A DNA stretch of 64,000 nucleotides from positions 982,262 through 1,046,261 of the forward strand of contig JBJCIZ010000744.1 of the NCBI GenBank assembly GCA_051294375.1, in the 5' to 3' direction. Below are positions 43,200-53,700 of this stretch, in pieces; the stretch's first letter is position 1, and each line of letters opens with the position of its first letter. Origin of the DNA: Paraspadella gotoi (taxonomy: Eukaryota; Chaetognatha). The position numbers and the translations under genes were made by a program. A model generated the notes under the pieces. The model made no database searches and was not told the origin of the DNA. It saw only the letters and a program-made list of their open reading frames with translations.

Positions 43200-43440
43200 G
43201 GCTTTCGATTGGTGCGACGGAAGAATAAAACAAAATAACAGGTTCTGTATATAACCGCTTCCGATAGGCTAAATGAAGAAAAGTTACTAAATGGAGCCTT
43301 CCGATTGGTCGTCTTGTAAAAGTAAACGAAATTGAGCCTTCTGATTGGTCGTCTTGTAAAAGTAATCGAAATTGAGCCTTCTGATTGGTCGTCTTGTAAA
43401 AGTAATCGAAATTGAGCCTTCTGATTGGTCGTCTTTTACG
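43200..43440 (-). promoter_or_regulatory. 40-bp tandem repeat, each unit with a CCAAT box; putative dystroglycan promoter
   Basis: Units at 43301, 43341, 43381 and a partial at 43421 share CTGATTGGTCGTCTTGTAAA, then AGTAATCGAA and ATTGAGCCTT. Each carries ATTGG, which is CCAAT in the direction of the minus-strand dystroglycan gene. A further ATTGG is at 43208. The array is about 550-800 bases upstream of the first coding exon. Confidence 0.5.
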
Positions 43441-43715
43441 AGATGGGATTTGATAAGAGGGAATCCGTGGCCTCTTCCAGTCGCGACGTCGCCTTCGTCC
43501 GGCGCCAGTCAACCGTTTTAAGAGGAGGAAGAGGAGGAGGAAGAGGAGGAGGAAGAGGGGTAAGGTGAGAAGTGGCGAAGGTCATTTGGGGGCAAAGAAA
43601 GAAAGGGGGTGAGTTTTAACGAGCCACCCCCATATTTCTGTTTGGAGAGAGAGAGAGAGAGAGAGACACACACACACGAATGGTCAACGGGTTCGAACTG
43701 AGATAACATCCGGGT

Positions 43716-43751
43716 CACGTGACTTCGTGGTCGCGAATCTGGAGTCACGTG
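43716..43751. promoter_or_regulatory. Pair of GTCACGTGA E-boxes
   Basis: CACGTG at 43716-43721 and 43746-43751, both in GTCACGTGA context and 30 bp apart (USF/TFE-type E-boxes), within a CpG-rich stretch just beyond the CCAAT array. Confidence 0.4.
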
Positions 43752-43907
43752 ATTTGGGATCGGCTTCGACGCGTAACGCGGTGGTGACGGGCGCGACGGG
43801 CGGAGGTAACGGGCACTAGGGACGGGCGTGACGGTTCGAAAAATTGGCGAACGTAAAACATTGAGAGTAAAAAAGACGAAAAAGACTAACATTAGTCAGG
43901 TAGGAAG

Positions 43908-44105
43908 CCAGGTACTCTGGGAGTGAATAAACGAGACTGTGAGAGAGTCTTGATTGAAAGCTTGCAGGGACCTGCTATGTCATTATCTTGTAAGAGTGAT
44001 GGAGGCCTTAAACCACCAAAGCCTGTCCAAAGTCAGGGTCAAGATAGCTTATTTATTAAATGAATGGATAATTTTTATATTGGTTGTACCAATTTCATTA
44101 TAATT
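43908..44105 (+). repeat. R2 dispersed repeat, full-length copy
   Basis: The reference copy. It starts GAAGCCAGGTACTCTGGGAG. Inside is an AGACT..AGTCT stem, then CTTGATTGAAAGCTTGC, TTATCTTGTAAGAGTGATGG, CCAAAGTCAGGGTCAAGATA and finally TGGATAATTTTTATATTGG..TTGTACCAATTTCAT. About 195 bp. No A/B boxes, no terminal inverted repeat, no coding; the class is unknown. Confidence 0.8.
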
Positions 44106-45435
44106 TATATGATTCAAAGTTTTAAAAAAAGATTGAAAAATGAAAATATGGTTTTCCCGAGCTTTTAAAAACAATTATTGACGACTTTATAAATACAAAA
44201 TTTATAAATAAGCAATGGTTTTTATTTGACGAAGGAATTTATTTTATTTATGGGAAAAAAAATTATAAAAAAACGGTATAAAAATGAAAAACCAAACACA
44301 TTTTGTTTCCACATCTGGTCGATACAGATCCTTTCATTTTTTTTTTTCATTTAAAACAAAAGGACAATCCGAAGCCCCGTCGCTTTCTTTTGAAATCAAA
44401 GTATCTCTGTTGGTTCAGACAAAACAAGCGAGGATTTTGCTTAAATTTTTATTATTTGAAAAAAAAAAAGAAAATAAATAAAAAAATATCCCTTTTTTAA
44501 GGTTTAATTTAGTTTAAGAAGTTAAAATAATAATAAAAAAGTTTGTTACCGCCATTCAAAATTAAGTATTATATTAATCATAAATTTATTATCGAAAAAC
44601 CCAATTTGTGTGTGCGATTTGAATTTCCCCCAATTTTTTTAAAGAATAACAAGATGTTCTGAAAAAAAAAATTCTTGAAAGACAAATAAAGTTTAAACTT
44701 TAAAGAAAAAAATTGAACGATAATCTTTGAGTAAATCTGGTTGTAAAAGAGGGAAGAAAAAAGATATCACTCAGTTCAAAATTAAAAAAAAGAATTGTAA
44801 AGATGTAAAGGAAAAATGGATACCATTGTCATAGGATTGAATTAACGCCTCTCATGTTCTTATACATTATAGTTTTGAATGAAACATTTTAAAAAACAGA
44901 TAAGCTTAAGCACAAGCTCATGCCATATCCGCCAAGCACCAACCATCAAGCACCAAGCACCATTCACCGCCGGCGAAGAAGAATCAATGAAAATTGAAAA
45001 GTCGAAATGAATTTCGTCTGCATCTCAGCTTGAAAGCGAAGATGGGGTCGAGAAGGGGGAAATTATTGGGATGTGGAAGAGGGGCGACCGAAGAATGGAG
45101 TTCTTTTAAAAACGAGAGAGAGAGAGAAAAAGTAGGATAAGAAAAAAATAAAAACATTTTTGCCATATTTTTCTTTCCTTTCAAAAACGTGGAATAGTTT
45201 TTTTTTTTGGAGAGAGAGAGAGAGAGAGAGATCAATTTTTTTTAAAAGAAATAATAAAAAGAATAAAAATTCACGAGAAAATAAAATTAACAAATTCTCG
45301 TTTCATCGAATCTTATGGTAAACGACGACGACGACGACGACGACGAAAAAATACACGAAAATGAAAAGAGGAAAAAAAAATTGACGTAAAAAAATAACGC
45401 GACGGGGAATCAGAGTCTTTGGTTTGTCTGTCTCT

Positions 45436-45466
<31 letters not shown>
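44106..45466. other. No gene seen; AT-rich with short GA runs
   Basis: A/T-rich sequence with GA microsatellites at 45212-45230 and 45437-45466 and a (GAC)n run at 45323-45345. Frames are low-complexity. Confidence 0.5.
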
Positions 45467-45476
45467 NNNNNNNNNN
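45467..45476. other. Assembly gap, 10 N
   Basis: Ten N inside a (GA)n microsatellite, so the array length here is unknown. Confidence 0.95.
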
Positions 45477-47280
45477 AGAGAGGGAGAAACCCTGTGAAAA
45501 ATTCATTTTGCTTTATTAACAAGAATTCTTCTTAGCTTTGAAGAGTTCTTGAGTTAAATAAACAGGGTTTCAAATTTTTTTTAAGAAAAAAAAAAATTGA
45601 AAAACAGAACGAAGAAGAGAGAGCGCAAGTTACTTGGTAACATTACTGGTATTTTGCTTAAAGTCAATTTGGATCACAGGAAAAAAAATCAAAATAAACA
45701 AACAAAAAAATAGAAAAGGTGTAAGCGGTTTTAGTTCTCGCGGAGGCGGCCGAAGAGAAAAAATCAAACTTTGTAATTTGAACTCAAAAACTACAAAAAA
45801 AAAAGCAGAATCGAATTTTAAACTTTTTAAGTTGAATTTTTTGTTATTTTAATCGTTTTTTATACGTAAAATGAAATAAACTTTGTATGCGAAATTCTTG
45901 AACGATCAAATATAAATATTTGTCTTCATCGTTTCTTTAAAATATCTCAGCGTTAATAAACGAATCAACATTCGCTGTTGATAATTTCGAAACGAATATA
46001 AAAATCTGTTTTTGTGCATTCGGACTTTAAAGAAAGCGTTTTACAGCCCGGCTCCAGATAATAGATTGAATTCTTATTAATATTTATGAAATGCGTTGAG
46101 AATGTGTTTGTTTTGAAGATTGCCAAAATGATAAGAGAGGGAAAAACTTTTTAGAAGATTAGTACACGTCACGAATGCTATTAAAACTATTAAAACGAAA
46201 TTAAAACTTTTTAGAATGGTATCCAAATTTGAAGATTTCGTAGACACAATTTTTTTTTCTACTCTCGTAAATTTCATATCTTAAATATTAATTTATACTT
46301 TTTCGACATTTTTTTAATATCAAATAAATACGATTGATAATCCAACGCGTTAATAATCGATCGCGGTAGAGTCTTTTTCTATGAGACATTTTTCTTCTTG
46401 TTGTTTACTTTTATTCCGATTTGTTTACATCTTTTGTTTACGTTGATTTTCTCGACGGAAAAAGAGATTTTTTTGTGGACGAAATGAAGAAACCAAAGTC
46501 GAACGAAGGAGGAGGAGGAGGAAGAGGAGGAGGAGGAGGGTGAGATTGGGGGATGAAAGATGAGAGAGAGAGAGAGAGAGGAGAGAGAGAGGAGAGAGAA
46601 GATATGCGATCAGTGAAAAAGAAGAAAATGCTTCTTCTGCGACGACGACGAGACTGATTGATGACGACGACGACTTTTAAAGGCTGGAGAGTGCTAAAGA
46701 AAAAAGCCAGAGAGAGAGAGAGAGAGAGGGACCAAAAAAGAAAGGCTGACAAGGGAAGAAAAGAAAGGCTCAGGAGAAAGGATTTAAAAGGAAAGAATAT
46801 TTAGGGATATTGAGAAAATATGGAGACAAGGGATGCTGAGTGTAGATTTTGCAGTTTATACTGTAGAGGGTCTACATGGGTAAAGAAATGTGCTGTAGAC
46901 AAGGGGTCAAGTCAATGCGGTAGTCAGGGCTGGACAAAAATGGGTCAGGACTAAGGCTATAGAAAATGGCTTAAGTTAAAGGCTATAAAAAGGATGCATT
47001 ACCGATTTTAAGGGCCGAAAACCGTCGGATAATTTTAAGGTTTTGCTAAAAAGTAGAAAGTAGAAAAGGTCTAAAAATGTGTTTTTAGAGCTAAAAACTG
47101 AAAGCTGAAAACTTATTGCTGATGGAAAGAGCTATGGAAAAGGGCTAGAGGCACATTTCGAAAGTTAGGGTATGTTAAAAAGGTGTTGTATTACCATAAA
47201 AACGTGCTGACTGATTAGGCTGCATTTATTATTTAGTATTTTGCGGCTGTAGTAAAAAGCTACAAATAGGGCGAAGGGTC

Positions 47281-47373
<93 letters not shown>

Positions 47374-47510
47374 GGGAAGGCTCCTGGCTCCGAATTCCTG
47401 AGAGAGATGATCTCCAAGGATTTTCCGCGCCAAAGATTCGCCGATTTCGACTCCGAACGAAAGCGAGCGAGCGAGCGAGGAAGCGAGAGAGAGAGAGAGT
47501 GAGAGAGAGA

Positions 47511-47549
<39 letters not shown>

Positions 47550-47630
47550 TCTCCAGTCTTCATTTACAACGAAAATGTTTGGAAAGAAACGTTCGGATTT
47601 TTAACGAGAGAGAGAGAGAGAGAGACGAGA

Positions 47631-47677
<47 letters not shown>

Positions 47678-48784
47678 AGGGGCGGGAGGCGGAGGCGGTG
47701 GGAGTTCTCGTTATAGGGGACTCTCTCTAAATCGAATTCCGATCTAACTTTTATTTTCGAAGAGAAATAAAAATGAGCATAATAACATTTAATGATATTA
47801 ATGTTACCATAACAGTAATAAAAAACCGTTCCGACAATTTTTTTCATCTAATTTTATCAAAATATAATAAAACTCCCCTTAAAAGTCTTTCCCTCGTTTT
47901 AAAAAATTGAATATAAATATTTTAAAAGATCTGATATCCATATTTTATTGAATTAACTCAAGATTTGAAACTTTGAAAATTATTTTTATTTTTGTGGAGG
48001 CAGAGAAGAGAACTGCGGCGGCAGCGGCGGCGACAGCGGCGGCGTGACTCGAGCTAGTAGATAAGATATAGAGATTCTGCAAATATCTAAAACTCCCGAG
48101 GTCGAGATAATAAAATAAATTATTTAGCGCCTGGAACCAAGTTTTAAAATAAATACATATTTAAAAAGACCCAATTATGAATTGGGATATTCCAACCAAA
48201 AAATGAAGACTTTGGCTCCAGAGATTTAAGAAAAAATAATTAATAAAAATAACAATAAACGATATACTGAAAAAAAATGTTTTAGGCTCCATTAAGAGAA
48301 AACAATTTAAGAAAACCTTAAAAAATATTGTTTTGGCTTCTGAGGCTAAAAAAAACCATCTGAAATACTTAGTCCCAATTATTTATTTTTTAAGACTTGA
48401 AAGAATAAAAAGTTAGAAACAGTTACTGCAAAAATTTAATCAGAATAAATAGAAAAAATAAACTTTTTTAAAAGCAGATTATGTCTTGTTTGAATGTATG
48501 AATTATGTTTTATGAATTATCTTATGTTTTTTTAGTTTTTTAAACAGTTAATGTTTATGATTATGATTATGATTCATTTATTTACATATTTCATTTTTTT
48601 ATTATCCTTATTTAATAGATGTATATATTATTCACAGACAGGCCAAGGCAGAGAGAGAGTTCTTAGATTATGAGTCTCCCGAATTTTAAAACAGCGACGG
48701 TGACTACAAACATTTTCATAAACATTTCACCAAAAGAAAATAATCCATATGTTTCTAGGTCGAATGTTGTGTTTACACTGGGAC

Positions 48785-48834
<50 letters not shown>

Positions 48835-48894
48835 ATGGTATTCGAGATCTTTTTTCTCTAAATTCTTTCCGATAGTTCCCCCCCTGCTCATTCT

Positions 48895-48953
<59 letters not shown>

Positions 48954-49416
48954 GCTCGAGTGAAAAAAGTGAAGGGCAGAATGGAAGAAATTCTGTGAAG
49001 GACAAATTCAGGAGGCAAGGAGGAAAGTTCTGTCGAACATCAAATCCCAAATCGATATAATCTGGTTAATAGTTATATTAATAGATAAATAAATATTTTA
49101 AATAAATAGATACTTAAAAAATTTAACAAATAAAATATCTTAAATTAATAAATATTTTAATAATTTAATAGACGAATAAATATTTTGAATTATTGAATAT
49201 TTTAATAATTTACTTGAGAGATAAATATTTTAAATAAATATTTGTTTATTATAATAATAAATAAACAAATGAATATCTTAAATCAATAAATATTTTAATA
49301 TTTAAATGATTATTTATCAATACTCAGCAGATACAATGGACTCTTATTGTGCAGAGAAAATCCTAAGAAATTAAATCCATTCTTTTCCTGTGGAGAAAAT
49401 CCTTTCTCGGATTTCT

Positions 49417-49448
<32 letters not shown>

Positions 49449-49575
49449 GGAGAGAGAGATAGAGAGAGATAGAGAAAGAGAGAAAGGGAGAGAGAGAGAG
49501 AGAGAAGAATGACCTACTTTCATAACTTTTCAATTCAGAATTATTTAATCAATATTTTTTTCACTTTTTAACATA

Positions 49576-49833
49576 TTGTGGCGGTATATTCACACCGCCT
49601 ACGTCCACCATCGTTCAGCCAAATCCATTGGCTCAGAGGGGAACACACCATCCCAGGCGTAGTGTTCCATCCACAGTCCTAATGACTTCCCTCTGCGTTG
49701 GCAAAGCGAGACCGTCCTAGGGTAACCGCGCCAGTGACTGGATGCGTCACTGAGGGTCGGAAGCCCCCCAAGCCAACAGTGGAATGCCCCATCCCAATGG
49801 GCATCACAGCACCCGGCTGTTGCCATAAGTGGT
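49576..49833 (+). repeat. R3 dispersed repeat, copy A
   Basis: Starts GTGGCGGTATATTCACACCGCC, whose GGCGGT/ACCGCC can pair, and ends near CCCGGCTGTTGCCATAA. Between this and copy B (50065) a 28-bp unit GGGTACGCTACGACAAACGCC(TATGCCC) occurs three times. Confidence 0.75.
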
Positions 49834-50064
49834 GAGCCCTACTATCGAACACGCAACCTTCTGCAGGGTACGCTACAACAAACGCCTATGCCCTGCCGAC
49901 TTTGGGTACGCTACGACAAACGCCTATGCCCCTGGGGTACGCTACGACAAACGCCTATGCCCCACAAACTCGCGCTCTCTCTCTCCTCTCCCCACTATGG
50001 TGACAGCTCTTGTCAGACACCTCTCAGGCTTGAGGAACCTAGTGATGTCTTGGTCCGGGGATCC

Positions 50065-50328
50065 TGTGGCGGTATATTCACACCGCCTCACGTCCACCAT
50101 CGTTCAGCGCCAAATCCATTGGCTCAGAGGGGGAACACACCATCCCAGGCGTAGTGTTCCAATCCACACAGTCCTAATGACTTCCCTCTGCGTTGGCAAA
50201 GCGAGACCGTCCTAGGGTAACCGCGCCAGTGACTGGATGCGTCACTGAGGGTCGGAAGCCCCCAAAGCCAACAGTGAGATGCCCCATCCCAATGGGCCAT
50301 CACAGGCAACCCGGCTGTTGCCATAATA
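50065..50328 (+). repeat. R3 dispersed repeat, copy B
   Basis: Nearly identical to copy A, same orientation, differing by a few single-base insertions. Confidence 0.75.
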
Positions 50329-50454
50329 TATGATTTATTGATAATCTCATATTCACGATTCTATTTAAATTTTCTCAACGAGAATTTTCATAAAATCCTC
50401 TAGCTATTTTGATTTGATTAAGTTTAAATTTAGAATCCCAAATTTGTAAACGTT

Positions 50455-50720
50455 GGAGTGATGACTGTTGTACCGGTCAATCGCCATTCGTGACAGGTTA
50501 GCTCATTAAACGAAGTCATCAGCCCACGACCAATGTGTAATTGGTTCGATCCTAACCCTTATGGGTTTCCACGAAGTTATGGACAATGTCCAATGTGTCC
50601 AACCACCAAATCTGGTGTCTGTTTAGAAATTAACTGTTAATTTAATTAATATCTGACAGATTACGTGACTGAAAACCTTTGAAGGTTTGTATCTAGCTAT
50701 GGTAAGGCTCTAATGTATGC
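50455..50720 (+). mobile_element. tRNA-derived SINE with intact B box
   Basis: A-box-like GGTTAGCTCATTAAACG (50497) and a B box GGTTCGATCCT (50541) at tRNA-like spacing, followed by an unrelated body (TTATGGACAATGTCCAATGTG). It abuts the start of the other SINE (GTATGGTGGACTAAAATCC) at about 50722, forming a composite cut off by the gap. Confidence 0.6.
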
Positions 50721-50760
50721 AGTATGGTGGACTAAAATCCACCAATCGTTCATCAGCGGC

Positions 50761-50785
50761 NNNNNNNNNNNNNNNNNNNNNNNNN
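50761..50785. other. Assembly gap, 25 N
   Basis: Exactly 25 N between the two copies of the repeated 4.9 kb segment; a fixed placeholder length, not a measured gap. Confidence 0.95.
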
Positions 50786-53700
50786 CCTGATAGATAATAC
50801 GTTAAAATTGACTAATAATAACTTTGTATGCGAAATTCATCGTTGAACGACAAATAATTCATTAATATAGTATACAATATTTAGTCTCCATCGTTTCTTA
50901 ATAATATCTGCCTCAGCGCTTAGATACAAACGAATCAAAACAGTTCGCTGTTGATTAATTCTTCGAGAACGAATTATTAATAAATCTGTTTTTGTCCATT
51001 CGGACTTTAAAAAGAATATGCGTATTACAGCCCGGTCCTCCAGATAATAGATTTGAATTGCTTCATTTAAATTTCATGAAATGCGTGAGAATGGAATGTG
51101 TTTGTTTTTTGAAGGGATTTGCCCAAAAATAGAAGATATTAAGAGAAGGTGAAAAACCTTTTTAGCAAGATTAGTCACACCGTCACGAAAATGCTATTTT
51201 GAAAACTATTGTAATAACGATCAATTAAAACCTTTTCAGTAGTGAATGGTATCCAAATTTTGAACAGATTTCCGTGCCTATTAGACACAATTTTTTTCTA
51301 CTCTCCATTCCGATACTGTCAGAATCATAAATGTAACAATCTTAAATTTCTGTTAGACTTTATACTTTTTCAGACATTGTTAATCACTTGTTGTCTATTT
51401 ATACATAGTCAAATTAAATCATCACGATTGATAACTCCACACTGCATGTGCAATAATCGATCGCGAGGGTTAAGAGTTTTTCTATGAGGCCCATTTTTAC
51501 TGTCTTGTTGTTCTTATTTTTTACTTTATCTGCCAATTTTGTTCACATCTTTTTTTATCCCGTGATTTTTCGATGCGGGAAAAAATGACAGATGTTTTTT
51601 GAGACTCGAAAATATGAACCAAAAGTCGAAAGGTACGATAAGGGAGGGGCGAAGGAATGCTCGAGCGAGCGGATGGAGGAGAATTGTGGGGATGCAAAGA
51701 GAGAAGATCGACTGATGAGATGAGAAGAGCTATGGACCGGAGAGAGAGAGAGACGAGATGAGGATAAGATCGTATGATGATGAATGAGAGAGATAAGAGG
51801 AGAGAGATGAGAGAGAGATATTGCGATCAAGTGAATAAAGAAGCAAAAATGCTATCCTTCTCGCCACGACGAGACGACTTTTATAAAGGCTGGAGAGTGC
51901 TAAAGAAAAAAAGCCAAGACGAGACGGAGTAGAGAGAGGATGGGACAAAAACAGACTCAAGCCCGCTGACAAGGAAGAAAAGGAAAGGCTCAGCGTAGCA
52001 TGAGGATTTAGAAAGGACAAGGATAATTTAGGGCATCTATGCGCGAACATAATCATGAAGACCACAGGGATGCTGAGTGTAGATTTTGAAGATTTATACT
52101 GCCTAGAGGTGTCTACATGTGGTGTATAAGAAAATTGCTGGCATGCATAGACTAAGGGGTCAAGTCCAATTGCCATTCCGGTAGTCAGGGCGTGACAATA
52201 AATGGGGTCAGCGCACTAAGTGCTACTAGAATAATGGCTACAAATAAAAAATATTAATGTTATTAAGCGTATAAAAAAGAGTGCCGAATTACCGCATTTT
52301 AAGGGTCGAACAACCGTCGGAATAATGTTTAGGTTTTGCTAATGAAAACTATGTAGAAAGTAAGAAAAGGGTCTAATAAAATGTGTTTTTAAGAGGCTAA
52401 ACCTGAAAGCTGAAAACTGTATTGGCTGAAATAGAGAAAGAGCTATGGACATATTGTCGAAGCTAGTAAGGCACGATTGATCGAGAAGGTTAGGGTCATC
52501 TAGTGAAGTGTATGTATCAGAAAAGAGAGATCGCTTGTGCTATAGATTACGGATAATGATATACTCTGGCTGACTGGATTAGGACTTGCCATTTATAATT
52601 AATTTAGTATTTGCGGCGTGTCTAGTCAGAAAAAGACTACAAATAGGGGCGAACGGTCGAAAGAAGAGAAGAGAGAGGACGAGCTGACGGGGTAGAGAGG
52701 AGCCGTGAGAGTACGAGAGAGAGAGAGAGGGAGCAGGAGAGAGAGCTGTAAGGCTCCTGGGCTCGATTCCTTGATGAGAGATGAATCTCAAGATTTTCCG
52801 CCAAAAGATTCGCGATCTTACGACTGACGCCCGAACGAAAGCGAGCGAGCGAGGCGAGCTAGGCGAGAGTAGGAGAGAGGCGACGATGAGAGAGACGTGA
52901 GAAGAGGATGAGAGAGAGTGCAGAGAAGAGTCTCCCGCAGTCATTCATTTACAACGAAAAGTTGGAAGAAACGTTCGCGCGATTTTAACGAGGAGAGAGA
53001 GAGAGCGAGAGACGAGAGAAGACGAGAGAGAGATGAGACGAAGAGACCGTAGGAGAGAGAGAGAGAGAGGAGGGGCCGGAGGCCGAGGGCGGGCCTGAGT
53101 TCTCGCTAATAGGGGACTCTCTCACTAAATCGAATTCCGATCTAACTTCTGTATTTTCGAAGAGAAATAAAAATGCAGCACTCAATAACCAAGTTTAGCA
53201 TTGATATTAAATCAGTTACTCAGCAACAGTAATAAAAACAACCGTTCGTACAATTTTTTCATCTCAATTTTATCCAAGATACTAATAAAAACTCCCCTTG
53301 CCTTAAAATGTCTTCTCCCCTCGTTTCTAAAAAATTTGAATATAAATTATTTTAAAGATCTCGATAATCCCATATTTTATTGAATTAAGCTCAACTGATT
53401 TGAAACTTTGAAGAAATTATTTTTTATTTTTGTGGAGGACAGAGAAGAGTAATGCGGCGGCAGCGGCGGCGACAGCGCGCGCTGTGACTCGAGCTAGTAG
53501 ATATAGATATATAGAGTTCTGGCAAATATCTACAAACTCCCGTAGGTCGACGATATTAAAATAATTATTTCAGCGCCTGGAACCAAGTTTTATCAAACAA
53601 TATAGCATATTAAAGATAACGGACCCAATTATGAATTTGGATATTCAACCAAAATGAAGAGATGCAAGACTATTAAGCCATCAGAGATTTCAGATTAAAA

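Larger units (their letters stand above)
45862..50760. repeat. Copy 1 of a ~4.9 kb segment repeated at 50786-56396
   Basis: No gene. It contains purine minisatellites (46505-46735), (GA)n arrays (47282-47375, 47484-47547, 47606-47680, 48783-48835), a (TC)n array (48897-48952), a (GGC)-rich patch (48014-48045), AT-rich spacer, two R3 elements and a tRNA-like SINE. The same landmarks in the same order make up 50786-56396. Confidence 0.85.

Noticed and set aside
43301-43440. CRISPR-like regular repeat (also 8195-8308)
   Set aside because: Units are contiguous with no unique spacers, in an animal nuclear context; minisatellites.
51555-53185. Frames in 51.5-53.2 kb that look like new genes
   Set aside because: They lie in the error-rich duplicate of 46.4-47.8 kb, where random insertions open and close frames.
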